25,991 nucleotides of DNA from JASFRI01 sp050115015 (GTDB taxonomy: Bacteria > Acidobacteriota > Polarisedimenticolia > CBDVAL01), in contig JASFRI010000010.1 of the NCBI GenBank assembly GCA_050115015.1, positions 1 to 25,991 on the forward strand, given 5' to 3'. Below, one piece after another: positions 1 through 7,883 of this stretch (positions are counted from its first letter, which is position 1; the number at the start of each line of letters is the position of its first letter). The notes under the pieces are model-generated. The model was not told where the DNA came from and searched no databases. It saw only the letters and a program-made list of their open reading frames with translations. The position numbers and the translations under genes are program-made.

Positions 1-1
1 C

Positions 2-1177
2 CACTTCTGGGCCGTGTCCCAGGCGCCGGCGGCGGTCGGGGCCCTGCAGGTCACCTGCAGCGACGAGTCGGAGTCCGAGTGCGTCGAGGCCTTCCAGCGC
101 GGCTTCGTGCAGTACATGCTCCCGCCGCTGAAGTTCGCGCGCCACGCCCCCTTCCGGGTCGCCAGCCTGGGCGGGCGCTACGAGTGGGGGGCCGCCTCGC
201 TGGCCGAGCAGCACTTCTCGTACGCCCCGGCCGACCGGGGGTTCTCGCTGTTCGTGGCCAAGATCAACGCCCACGTGGCCTGCGAGGATCTCCCCTCCCC
301 CGCCGAGCCGTTCCGGCTCGGGGTCTGGCGCCGCTACGGGATCGACTCTCCGTGCTGCGGCGCCCTGGACGGGCTGCTGCGCGGGGCCACGGGGCCCGGG
401 CTGGACGACCTGCGGGAGGCCTTCGCCTCCGAGGGGATGGACCGCCTGGGGGCGCTCCGGGACGAGACGGCCGTGCCGCCCCTCCACCGCGCGCTCGCGG
501 CGGCGATCGCCTCGGCCCGCCTGCAGGCCCGCAAGGTCGTCCTGGAGCTGCAGGACCGGCCCACCGCGGCCCCGGTCTGGTGGCTGATCCTCCCGGCGGT
601 CACCCTCAACCGGCACGAGCAGGATCACGAGATCCTCTGCGGCATCTACTCCGTGGGCGGCAAGGACGGCGGGCGGGGCGTGCTCTACGAGGGCCTGGGA
701 GATGATCCCGCCGGCTACCGGGTGGAACGGTCGAAGGGCCGCTTCGTGATCGCCGACGATCACCTGGGCCGTGTCCGCCCGGGACGCGACCACCGGCGGA
801 TGGCCCACCAGCAGTTCCAGTTGCGGCGCGGCGGGCACCCGCTCGTGCTCGACGACGAGCGGCTGGAGCGCGTGGTCCGGGACGTGCGGCGGAACCGGCA
901 CCGGGACCACCACCACGCCCGGACGCTCCTCCGGATCGCCCTGCCGGTGCTCGCGGAGATCGCGCCGGTCCCGATGGCCCTGCTGGCCTTCGCCCAGGGT
1001 GCGGCGGGGGTTCACCACGCCTTCCGGATCCACCGGATCGCCGGCGAGATGGAGGGGACCGAGGAGGCCCGCCGCCTGCTCGACGAGATCCACGACCGGA
1101 TCGACCAGATGGAGGGTGAGCGCGCCGAGGCGCTGCTCGACCTTCTCGTGGAGGAGTACTCCCGCAGCCCCGTCTAG
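2..1177 (+). CDS. Unrecognised protein, 5' end cut off by window edge
   Basis: The reading frame is open back to the first bases of the window (residues H-F-W-A precede a possible GTG at 14 that has no Shine-Dalgarno sequence), so the true start most likely lies upstream. From that GTG it encodes 387 residues and stops at TAG 1175-1177. I do not recognise the family. Visible features, numbered from the GTG, are scattered cysteines in the N-terminal half (Cys15, Cys23, Cys90, and a CC pair near 114-115), a tryptophan-containing hydrophobic patch near 188-196, a basic His-rich stretch (RHRDHHHAR, 295-303), a hydrophobic segment at about 306-333 that could be one membrane helix or hairpin, and a charged heptad-like tail (345-383) suggestive of a coiled coil. 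It may be a membrane-anchored protein with a large soluble N-terminal domain. Codon use and third-position GC look like the neighbours. The next gene is 157 nt downstream and probably a separate transcription unit. Confidence 0.6.
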   Translation, partial: HFWAVSQAPAAVGALQVTCSDESESECVEAFQRGFVQYMLPPLKFARHAPFRVASLGGRYEWGAASLAEQHFSYAPADRGFSLFVAKINAHVACEDLPSPAEPFRLGVWRRYGIDSPCCGALDGLLRGATGPGLDDLREAFASEGMDRLGALRDETAVPPLHRALAAAIASARLQARKVVLELQDRPTAAPVWWLILPAVTLNRHEQDHEILCGIYSVGGKDGGRGVLYEGLGDDPAGYRVERSKGRFVIADDHLGRVRPGRDHRRMAHQQFQLRRGGHPLVLDDERLERVVRDVRRNRHRDHHHARTLLRIALPVLAEIAPVPMALLAFAQGAAGVHHAFRIHRIAGEMEGTEEARRLLDEIHDRIDQMEGERAEALLDLLVEEYSRSPV

Positions 1178-1277
1178 GGTTCCCCCCGAGGACCCGCGGT
1201 TCGACAGGCGGACCGCCTCGCTCCCGCGCGGCCCTGCACGCGCCCCGGGAAAACGCTGCCGGCGCGCCCGCAGGTGA

Positions 1278-1283
1278 TAGAAT
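1278..1283 (+). promoter_or_regulatory. Candidate -10 element for fadI-fadJ
   Basis: TAGAAT matches the sigma-70 -10 consensus at five of six positions and is an AT-rich island in a GC-rich spacer. No convincing -35 lies 16-18 nt upstream. Transcription would begin near 1290, giving a leader of about 45 nt to the ATG at 1335. If the upstream ATG at 1290 were used instead, the mRNA would be essentially leaderless. Confidence 0.35.
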
Positions 1284-1334
1284 GAAGCGATGGTTCCTTC
1301 CGCCTCGTCCGCGGGGCGCAGCGGAGCGGATCGG

Positions 1335-2645
1335 ATGCAACCTGCAGCGGAGGCCTTCGTCGTCCACGGGGCCCGCACCCCCTTCGCGAAGTCGGGGACC
1401 GATCTCGCCTCCGTCCCGGCCCACGAGCTGATGCGCGTCGTCCTCCGCGAGGCGCTGGAGCGCTCCGGCTTCCGCCCGGAGGAGGTCGACGAGGTCATCG
1501 TCGGCAACATCGCACAGCCCGCCGAGGCCACGAACCTCGCCCGGGTCGCCGCCCTCCTCGCCGGGGTTCCCGAGCGCGTGTCCGCCTTCACGGTGAACCG
1601 CAACTGCGCGTCGGCCATGCAGGCGATCGCCGACGCGGCGCGGCGGGTGCGGGCCGGCGACGCGCGGGTGGTCCTGGCGGGCGGCACGGAGTCGATGTCC
1701 CGCATCCCCCTGCTGTTCTCGGAGGAGGCGAAGGCGGCATTCTTCCGGCTCTTCCGGGCCCGCTCCGCCGGGGCGCGCCTGAGCGCCCTGCTTGCGTTCC
1801 GGCCGCGGCACTTCAAGCCGGTGGTCGCCCTCGAGGTCGGCCTCACCGACCACACGTGCGGCCTGAACATGGGCGAGACCGCGGAGCTCCTGGCCCGGGA
1901 GTTCGGCATCTCCCGGGAGGAGCAGGATGCCTTCGCCCTGGAGAGCCACCGGAGGGCCACCGAGGCCTGGACCGCGGGGCGACTGGCCGAGGAGGTCGTC
2001 CCGGTGGCCATCCCGCCGCGCTACCGGAAGCTCGTGGCCCGGGACGTCGGCCCCCGGGAGAACCAGACCCTGGAGGCCCTCGCGAAGCTGCGGCCCTACT
2101 TCGACCGGCGCTACGGCACGGTCACCGTGGGCAACGCCTGCCCCGTCACCGATGGCGCCGTGGCCGTGGTCGTGGCCTCGGAGGAGCTGGTGCGCGAGCG
2201 CGGGCTGCCGGCGCTCGGCCGCATCCGCTCCTGGGGCTTCGCCGGGCTCGACCCGGCCCGCATGGGGCTGGGTCCGGTCTACGCCTCGGCGATCGCCCTG
2301 GGCAGGGCGGGGCTTCCCCTGGATGCCATGGAGGTGGTGGAGATCAACGAGGCGTTCGCCGCCCAGGTGCTGGCCTGCCTGCAGGCCTTCGAGTCCGCCG
2401 ACTTCGCCCGCCGGCACCTGGATCGGGACGAGCCGCTGGGACGGGTCGATCCCGGGAGGCTGAACGTCAACGGCGGGGCCATCGCCCTGGGCCATCCCGT
2501 GGGGGCGACCGGGGCGCGGCTGGTGCTGACCCTCCTGATGGAGATGGCGCGGCGCGGCGCGCGGCACGGCCTGGCGACGCTCTGCATCGGGGGCGGCCAG
2601 GGGGGCGCCATGGTCCTGGAGCGCCCCGAGGGGATGCCGTCGTGA
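1335..2645 (+). CDS. fadI: Acetyl-CoA acyltransferase (3-ketoacyl-CoA thiolase), FadI type
   Basis: This enzyme performs the last step of beta-oxidation, cleaving 3-ketoacyl-CoA with CoA to acetyl-CoA and a shortened acyl-CoA. The protein is 436 residues, the same length as E. coli FadI. The nucleophilic cysteine is in NRNCASAM (Cys91), NEAFA lies at about 338-342, the catalytic histidine is in GGAIALGHPVGATG (His387), and the second active-site cysteine is in CIGGGQGG (Cys417). The insert around 155-205 ending in NMGETAELLAREFGISREEQ is typical of the FadI/mitochondrial trifunctional-beta branch. I chose ATG 1335 because family similarity begins there and GGAG lies 8 nt upstream. An in-frame ATG at 1290 would add 15 low-complexity residues. 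The stop overlaps the GTG of the next gene (GTGA), implying translational coupling to its multienzyme partner. Identification as a thiolase is near certain; FadI rather than FadA rests on length, insert and partner. Confidence 0.93.
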   Translation: MQPAAEAFVVHGARTPFAKSGTDLASVPAHELMRVVLREALERSGFRPEEVDEVIVGNIAQPAEATNLARVAALLAGVPERVSAFTVNRNCASAMQAIADAARRVRAGDARVVLAGGTESMSRIPLLFSEEAKAAFFRLFRARSAGARLSALLAFRPRHFKPVVALEVGLTDHTCGLNMGETAELLAREFGISREEQDAFALESHRRATEAWTAGRLAEEVVPVAIPPRYRKLVARDVGPRENQTLEALAKLRPYFDRRYGTVTVGNACPVTDGAVAVVVASEELVRERGLPALGRIRSWGFAGLDPARMGLGPVYASAIALGRAGLPLDAMEVVEINEAFAAQVLACLQAFESADFARRHLDRDEPLGRVDPGRLNVNGGAIALGHPVGATGARLVLTLLMEMARRGARHGLATLCIGGGQGGAMVLERPEGMPS

Positions 2646-4780
2646 GCGAGCCCGTCCACCTGCGGATCGACGAGAGCGGCGTCGGCTGGCTCGTCCTCGA
2701 CGTCCCCGGCGAGAAGGTGAACGTGCTGTCGATGGCGGTGATGGAGTGCCTGGAGGCCAGGTGCCGCGACGCCGCCGCGGCCCGGGACCGGATCCGGGGC
2801 CTGGTGATCGCGTCGGGCAAGGAAGGCAGCTTCATCGCCGGGGCCGACGTCTCGGAGATCGGACGGATCACCGACCCCGCGGAGGCGACGGCGCTGGCGG
2901 CCCGGGGGCAGGCCGTGTTCCAGGGGATCGCCGACCTCCCCTTCCCTACCGCCGCCGCGGTCAACGGCGTCTGCCTCGGCGGCGGCATGGAGCTGATCCT
3001 CGCCTGCGATCTCCGGCTGGCGGCGGACGACGGTCGGGTGCGCCTCGGGCTGCCCGAGGTGCGGCTCGGCATCCTGCCCGGCTTCGGCGGCACCCAGCGG
3101 CTCCCCCGTCTCGTCGGCCTCGGGACGGCCCTCGACCTGATCCTCACCGGGCGCAACCTGGACGCCGGCCGCGCCCGGCGCGCGGGGCTCGTGGATCGCG
3201 TCGTGCCCCCCGAGTACCTGCGGCGGGAGGCGGCCTCCCTGGCACTCCTGGCCGCGGATCGCGGCGTGCCGGCGGCGGCGCGCCGGCGCGGCCGAGGGCT
3301 CATGAAGACCCTGCTGGAGGGGAACCCCATCGGCCGGAGCGTCGTGTTCCGGGCAGCCCGGAAGCGGGTCGCCCGCACCGCCGGCCCCCACTACCCTGCC
3401 CCGCCGCGCATCCTGACCTCGATCGCGAACGCGTACCGCCTGCCCCTGGCCCGGGGCCTCGCGGAGGAGGCCCGCCTGGTCGGGGAGCTCGTCGCCGGCG
3501 ACGTCTCCAAGAACCTCATCGGCCTCTTCCAGGCCACGAACGCCATCAAGAAGCGCACCGGCGTCTCCGGGGACGTACGGCCCCGGGACGTGGACCGTGC
3601 CGGGCTGCTCGGGGCGGGCACCATGGGGGGCGGGATCGCCTGGCTCCTGGCGCGGAACGGCGTGCCGGTCCGGATGAAGGACATCCGGCACGAGGCGCTG
3701 GCGGCAGGCATGGAGGCCGCCGCGGGGATCTTCGGGCGCGCCGTGAAGCGCCGGCGCATGAAGCCCCGGGAGATGGAGCGCGCGATGGGGGCAATCAGCC
3801 CGACCCTGGACTACTCCGGTTTCGCCACCGTGGACGCGGTCATCGAGGCCGTGGTGGAGAAGCTCGAGGTCAAGTGGAGCGTCCTCACCGAGCTCGAGGC
3901 CGAGGTCTCCGAGGGCTGCGTCCTGGCCTCGAACACGTCCTCCTTGCCGATCACCACCATCGCCTCCCGGCTCCGCCGGCCCGAGCGCTTCGTGGGCATG
4001 CACTTCTTCAACCCGGTGGACCGGATGCCGCTGGTGGAGGTGATCCGCGGCGAGCGCTCCGACGACGTCGCCGTGGCGACGATCTACTCGCTGGCCAAGC
4101 GCCTGGGGAAGATGCCGGTGGTGGTCCGCGACGGGCCGGGCTTCCTCGTGAACCGCATCCTGGCGCCCTACATGAACGAGGCGGTGCTGCTCGTCCGGGA
4201 CGGGGCCTCCATCGCCGCCGTGGACCGGGCGCTGATGGGGTTCGGGATGCCCATGGGGCCGCTGGCCCTGTTCGACCAGGTCGGGATCGACGTCGCCGCC
4301 CACGTGGCGGGCATCCTGCGCGAGGCCTTCGGCGAGCGCATGGGGGACGCCTCGGGACTGGACCGGATGATCCGGGAGAAGCGCCTCGGGAAGAAGTCCG
4401 GCCGCGGCTTCTACCGGTACGGGGAGAAGCGGCCGGAGCCGGACCCGGAGGTGACCTCCTGGCTCCGGGAGGGGGACGCGCCGGCGCCCGGAACGGAGGC
4501 GATCACCGAGCGCTGCGTGCTCCGCATGCTGGACGAGGCCTCCCGCTGCGTGGAGGACGGCATCGTCTCCGAGCCCGGGGACCTCGACCTGGCCATGATC
4601 CTCGGCACCGGGTTCCCGCCGTTCCGCGGCGGCCTGCTGCGCCACGGCGACACCCTCGGGGCCGCGGCCGTCGTGGAACGGCTGGAGGCGCTGGCGGCCG
4701 CCCTCGGCCCGCGCTTCGAGCCCTGCGACCTGCTACGACGGGCGGCCCGCGACGGCCTGCCCCTTCGCGGCACCGGCTAG
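2642..4780 (+). CDS. fadJ: Beta-oxidation multienzyme: enoyl-CoA hydratase / 3-hydroxyacyl-CoA dehydrogenase, FadJ type
   Basis: This 712-residue alpha subunit hydrates trans-2-enoyl-CoA and oxidises L-3-hydroxyacyl-CoA with NAD+, passing the ketoacyl product to the thiolase encoded just upstream. The N-terminal crotonase domain (about 1-190) has the oxyanion-hole GGGMEL with Glu117 and the second catalytic glutamate in GLPEVRLG (Glu139). A linker leads to the Rossmann domain with GAGTMGGG (324-331), then the dehydrogenase catalytic histidine in HFFNP (His454) and the C-terminal dehydrogenase helical domain (about 500-710, NRILAPYMNEA, GTGFPPFRGG). Length matches the FadB/FadJ family (about 715-730). 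The start is GTG 2642, overlapping the fadI stop by four bases, with GAGGGG 8 nt upstream; no in-frame ATG fits the domain start. A perfect hairpin follows the stop. Activity on long or short chains cannot be judged from sequence. Confidence 0.93.
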   Translation: MSEPVHLRIDESGVGWLVLDVPGEKVNVLSMAVMECLEARCRDAAAARDRIRGLVIASGKEGSFIAGADVSEIGRITDPAEATALAARGQAVFQGIADLPFPTAAAVNGVCLGGGMELILACDLRLAADDGRVRLGLPEVRLGILPGFGGTQRLPRLVGLGTALDLILTGRNLDAGRARRAGLVDRVVPPEYLRREAASLALLAADRGVPAAARRRGRGLMKTLLEGNPIGRSVVFRAARKRVARTAGPHYPAPPRILTSIANAYRLPLARGLAEEARLVGELVAGDVSKNLIGLFQATNAIKKRTGVSGDVRPRDVDRAGLLGAGTMGGGIAWLLARNGVPVRMKDIRHEALAAGMEAAAGIFGRAVKRRRMKPREMERAMGAISPTLDYSGFATVDAVIEAVVEKLEVKWSVLTELEAEVSEGCVLASNTSSLPITTIASRLRRPERFVGMHFFNPVDRMPLVEVIRGERSDDVAVATIYSLAKRLGKMPVVVRDGPGFLVNRILAPYMNEAVLLVRDGASIAAVDRALMGFGMPMGPLALFDQVGIDVAAHVAGILREAFGERMGDASGLDRMIREKRLGKKSGRGFYRYGEKRPEPDPEVTSWLREGDAPAPGTEAITERCVLRMLDEASRCVEDGIVSEPGDLDLAMILGTGFPPFRGGLLRHGDTLGAAAVVERLEALAAALGPRFEPCDLLRRAARDGLPLRGTG

Positions 4781-4799
4781 CTGCCGGGAAACCGCAAGA

Positions 4800-4826
4800 G
4801 CCCGCGGCCTGGCCCTGGCCGCGGGC
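4800..4826. terminator. Perfect 10-bp hairpin between convergent fadJ and M1 peptidase
   Basis: GCCCGCGGCC (4800-4809) pairs perfectly with GGCCGCGGGC (4817-4826) around a 7-nt loop. It sits between the fadJ stop (4780) and the end of the peptidase gene on the other strand (4837). On the minus strand the stem is followed by the moderately T-rich TCTTGCGGTTT; on the plus strand there is no T-run. It probably serves both genes, better in the minus direction. Confidence 0.65.
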
Positions 4827-4836
4827 GCCCCGCCGC

Positions 4837-7521
4837 TCAGTCCCCCTTCACCTGAAGGTAGGCCAGCATCTCACCGTCCTTGTTCACCTCGACGTGCTTC
4901 GGCTTCTCCGGTATCGAGAACTGGAACGGCGTGCTCTCTCCCTTCAGCACCACCTTGTAGCGGCGCTCCTCCTTCTTGAGCTGCACGCTGATCGGCACGA
5001 TCCCCTGGTAGTACTCGCCGTCGACCACGTCGTGATCCTGGCCCAGCACGACCTGCTGCTTCACCTGCCCGGTCAGCAGGTAGGTCCCGTCCTCCACCTG
5101 CCGGGTCGAGTAGGTGACCTCCAGGGCCGGGATCCCGGAGCCCCGGATCCACTGGTCGAAGAACCACTCCATGCTCATCCCGAAGGACTTCTCGGCCACC
5201 TTCTGGATGTCCCGTGTGACGATCGCCTCCCCCTCGAACTCCTGCGCCAGCGACTTGAGGAACGCGAAGAAGCGCTCGTCCCCGAAGGTCTCGCGCATCA
5301 TGTGGAACGCGTAGGGGCCCTTCGAGTAGAGGGCCGCACGTCGATCGCCCACCTGCACGGTGTCCGCGTCCTGCACACTCCGGACCAGCTCGGCCTGGTC
5401 GATCTCCCGCTTCCAGACGTCGACCTGATCCAGGTAGGTCTTCCGCCCGTACGCCGCCTCGAGGTAAAGGGCGGAGGAGTACTCGGCGAGGCTCTCCACG
5501 AACCAGTAGTTGAAGTAGTTGCGGTTCGTCGTGGTCGAGCCCCACCACTGGTGCGCCACCTCGTGGGGCACCAGCCCCTTCGTGAAGAAGGTCGTGCTCC
5601 CCCCACCGAGGTCGGCCATCCGGCCCTCGCCGACGAATGCCAGCGTCCCCAGGAAGATGAGGGACGACGGCGCCTGCCCGTAGAGGGCCGGGCTGGGGTC
5701 ATTGACCAGGTCCAGCTTCCCGTAGGGATAGGCAACGCCGAGCAGCTTCTCGTAGAAGTTGATCGAGTTCGCGGCCTCGTTGGCGATCTGCTGCAGCTGC
5801 TTCGGGCTGATCCGGCCGGCGTCCAAAGCCCCCCGGAAGTTCCCTGCCTGGGTGCCCACGTCCGCCGACATGTACACCCGGAAGTTCCCCATGGTGTCCT
5901 TGTCCATGTGGACCGTCACGGGGATCTCCGTCCCGTCGGGCTTGGTGGCCTTCACCTTGGACGTGGCCTCGTGGTAGTCGCCGAAGATGATCGTCGGGAA
6001 GACGACCGGGCTGTCCGACGTCCATCGCGTGATCTGGTACTTCCCGTCCTCCTCCTCGGAGACCTTGTCGCCGATACCCAGGACCTTGAACTTGCTCGGG
6101 CTCTTCACGGTCAGGTCGAACTGGTTCACCAGCTCCATCGGCCGCACGAAGGGGAGCCATCCCGTCCGGTTCATGTACGTGAAGGACGGGGTCAGCTTGT
6201 ACAGCGAGTCCTGGTTCTCGAACTGCATCCGGACGGTGATCGGCGTTCCCTCCGGAACGGTGTCCGCGAGGACCACCAGACCCGATGCCGGACCGGTGCG
6301 GACCCAGGTCAGCTCCTCGCCGGCGCCGTTCTGCAGCGAGTTGACGAACAGCCGGGAGTTCTTGGCGCCGGACCGCTCGTTCATGACGTCGCCGGTGATC
6401 AGGAAGAACGGGAGCGTCTGGAGCTCGCGCTTGGTGACGAGGTTGAAGGTGACGTCGCCGGTGACGGTCTCGGCGTGGTCGACGCCGACCTCCACGGTGC
6501 CGTGAAGCCCCCAGAGCTGGTAGTCGCGATCCTCGCCCTGATCGCGCAGCTCCAGGTCGTAGGCCGTCGTGTCGCTGTTCCGGGTCTCGTCCGCGTAGTA
6601 GGAGAACAGGGTGCCCATCTCGGAGGACCAGAAGCGCACCTCCTTGGGCCGGAAGCTGTCATAGGAGAGGCCGAGGTACTTGTCACCACCGGATTTCTTG
6701 ATGGCGAGGTTGTACCATCGATGGCTTTCCTCCTCGGGCTTCGAACCGAACCCCGCGAACGGATCCTCCTTCCGCCGGTCGGTCACCTCCTTGAGCCAGT
6801 CCTCGTAGCGGTCCTTCAGGAGCGGGTCGATCGCATCCAGCGAGGAATCCCGGAGCCCGGGGATCGAGTCCAGGATCGCCTGGCAGGAAACGGGGTCGCA
6901 CCAGATCCGGACCGTCTCGGGATCGAGCTCCAGATCCTCCGGACGCTCCCGTAGGACGATGTCGAACAGCCTGTCGTCCTCGGTGGTGGGCGGATCGTAG
7001 GCGAACTTCAGGTCCTCTCCCGTGAGCAGCAGGCTGACCGGCTTTCCGATCTCCGTGTCCAGTACCAGGCTGCCCTCGCCCGTCGTGATGTGGAGTCCCT
7101 CCCGGGAGAGGTCCAGGGCGTCGAACTCGTGGAAGGTCTCGTCGCCCGGAACGGTACGGGTCAGCCCCTGATAGGAATCCTCGAGGAGCTCGTCGCTCAC
7201 CTCCCAGCGCTTGCCGTTGCGGGTGACCGTCAGCGTGAACCGCTCCGTGACCATCGAGTCCTTCAAGGCCGTGTCCCGGTGGAACGGGACGAGGTAGGTG
7301 TTCTCGTCCACCTTCTCGTAGTTGTGGGAGTAACGGCCCTGGCGGTAGCGAAGCCCGTCCTCGTTCTTCTCACGGTAGAGCTCGGCGACCCGCTCCTTCA
7401 TCACCGCCTCGATCTCGCGGAGGGCCTCCTCGTCCGCATCCCCCGCGGACGCCAGGCCGGGCACCGAGCCGAGGAACAGCATCGCCACCAGGAAGATCTG
7501 GACTGTGCGGGGAGTTCTCAT
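4837..7521 (-). CDS. Secreted M1-family (gluzincin) metallopeptidase
   Basis: An 894-residue exported zinc peptidase. A signal peptide (about 1-26, ending GLASA) is followed by a long N-terminal region without recognised motifs (about 27-330), then beta-rich M1 N-domain sequence. The catalytic domain has HEVAH (653-657) and the third zinc ligand Glu676 exactly 18 residues later (HExxH-x18-E, the M1 spacing), and YSKGPYAF (732-739) carries the expected transition-state tyrosine. The position normally occupied by the GAMEN exopeptidase loop reads ALYGQAPSSLIFLG (612-625), so the N-terminus-anchoring motif is absent and aminopeptidase activity is doubtful. The downstream part is a C-terminal beta domain. 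The start is ATG 7521 with GGAGG four bases upstream. It is transcribed alone, divergent from gatB and convergent with fadJ. It probably acts in the periplasm or outside the cell; the substrate is unknown. Confidence 0.9.
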   Translation of the reverse strand: MRTPRTVQIFLVAMLFLGSVPGLASAGDADEEALREIEAVMKERVAELYREKNEDGLRYRQGRYSHNYEKVDENTYLVPFHRDTALKDSMVTERFTLTVTRNGKRWEVSDELLEDSYQGLTRTVPGDETFHEFDALDLSREGLHITTGEGSLVLDTEIGKPVSLLLTGEDLKFAYDPPTTEDDRLFDIVLRERPEDLELDPETVRIWCDPVSCQAILDSIPGLRDSSLDAIDPLLKDRYEDWLKEVTDRRKEDPFAGFGSKPEEESHRWYNLAIKKSGGDKYLGLSYDSFRPKEVRFWSSEMGTLFSYYADETRNSDTTAYDLELRDQGEDRDYQLWGLHGTVEVGVDHAETVTGDVTFNLVTKRELQTLPFFLITGDVMNERSGAKNSRLFVNSLQNGAGEELTWVRTGPASGLVVLADTVPEGTPITVRMQFENQDSLYKLTPSFTYMNRTGWLPFVRPMELVNQFDLTVKSPSKFKVLGIGDKVSEEEDGKYQITRWTSDSPVVFPTIIFGDYHEATSKVKATKPDGTEIPVTVHMDKDTMGNFRVYMSADVGTQAGNFRGALDAGRISPKQLQQIANEAANSINFYEKLLGVAYPYGKLDLVNDPSPALYGQAPSSLIFLGTLAFVGEGRMADLGGGSTTFFTKGLVPHEVAHQWWGSTTTNRNYFNYWFVESLAEYSSALYLEAAYGRKTYLDQVDVWKREIDQAELVRSVQDADTVQVGDRRAALYSKGPYAFHMMRETFGDERFFAFLKSLAQEFEGEAIVTRDIQKVAEKSFGMSMEWFFDQWIRGSGIPALEVTYSTRQVEDGTYLLTGQVKQQVVLGQDHDVVDGEYYQGIVPISVQLKKEERRYKVVLKGESTPFQFSIPEKPKHVEVNKDGEMLAYLQVKGD

Positions 7522-7883
7522 CGGGCCTCCGTTTGACGCAGAAGCTCCCCCGCGGACGGCGGAGGAACGACGCTCGTTCTCATAGCATACAGGATTCGGA
7601 AGATCCCGTCGTGCGGGGACTGCGGGCCGTTCGTCCCGGACGTTCCGCGCCCCCCGGCCGCTCCCGCCCGTATCGCGCCCGGACCACCGTCGACGCCGGA
7701 GCGGCGGGAGCCCGGTCGCGGACCCCGGGGAGGCCGGGAGCGGGACTCGACGGGCGACGGGATGGGGGGGACAGGGCGTGTCCCCGGTGCGACCAGCAGG
7801 AGGCCGTCGTCGAATTCTCGTGTGCTAGTATACCCCTCGTTTCGCAGCATCGAGCGCCCGGCGCCGCGGAGCCCGCGACTCCA
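7522..7883. promoter_or_regulatory. 362-nt divergent control region, M1 peptidase / gatB
   Basis: I see no gene here. On the minus strand AGCATA (7584-7589 on plus) reads TATGCT, a plausible -10 for the peptidase, giving a leader of about 55 nt. On the plus strand TGCTAGTAT (7823-7831) is an extended -10 for gatB. A perfect 7-bp hairpin, GGGGACA-GGGCG-TGTCCCC, lies at 7767-7785, about 40 nt upstream of that element. Several open frames cross the region but lack start signals. Confidence 0.45.
7823..7831 (+). promoter_or_regulatory. Extended -10 promoter element of gatB-ftsEX
   Basis: TGC followed by TAGTAT fits the TGn extended -10 pattern and lies about 53 nt upstream of the gatB ATG. No good -35 is visible, which is compatible with an extended -10 promoter. 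Confidence 0.45.

Noticed and set aside
606..2567. A 653-codon minus-strand open frame opposite the thiolase
   Set aside because: No motif, low complexity, and it fully overlaps a gene with all thiolase catalytic residues.
2746..6954. A 1402-codon plus-strand open frame across fadJ and antisense to the M1 peptidase gene
   Set aside because: It is a by-product of GC-rich third positions that remove stops from other frames. The product is low-complexity Arg/Pro/Gly sequence, then antisense Leu/Val/His-rich sequence, with no motifs; the fadJ and peptidase frames carry intact active sites.
7767..7785. Perfect 7-bp hairpin GGGGACA-loop-TGTCCCC as a REP-like repeat
   Set aside because: It resembles repetitive extragenic palindromes of some genomes, but only one copy is in the window, so repetition cannot be shown.
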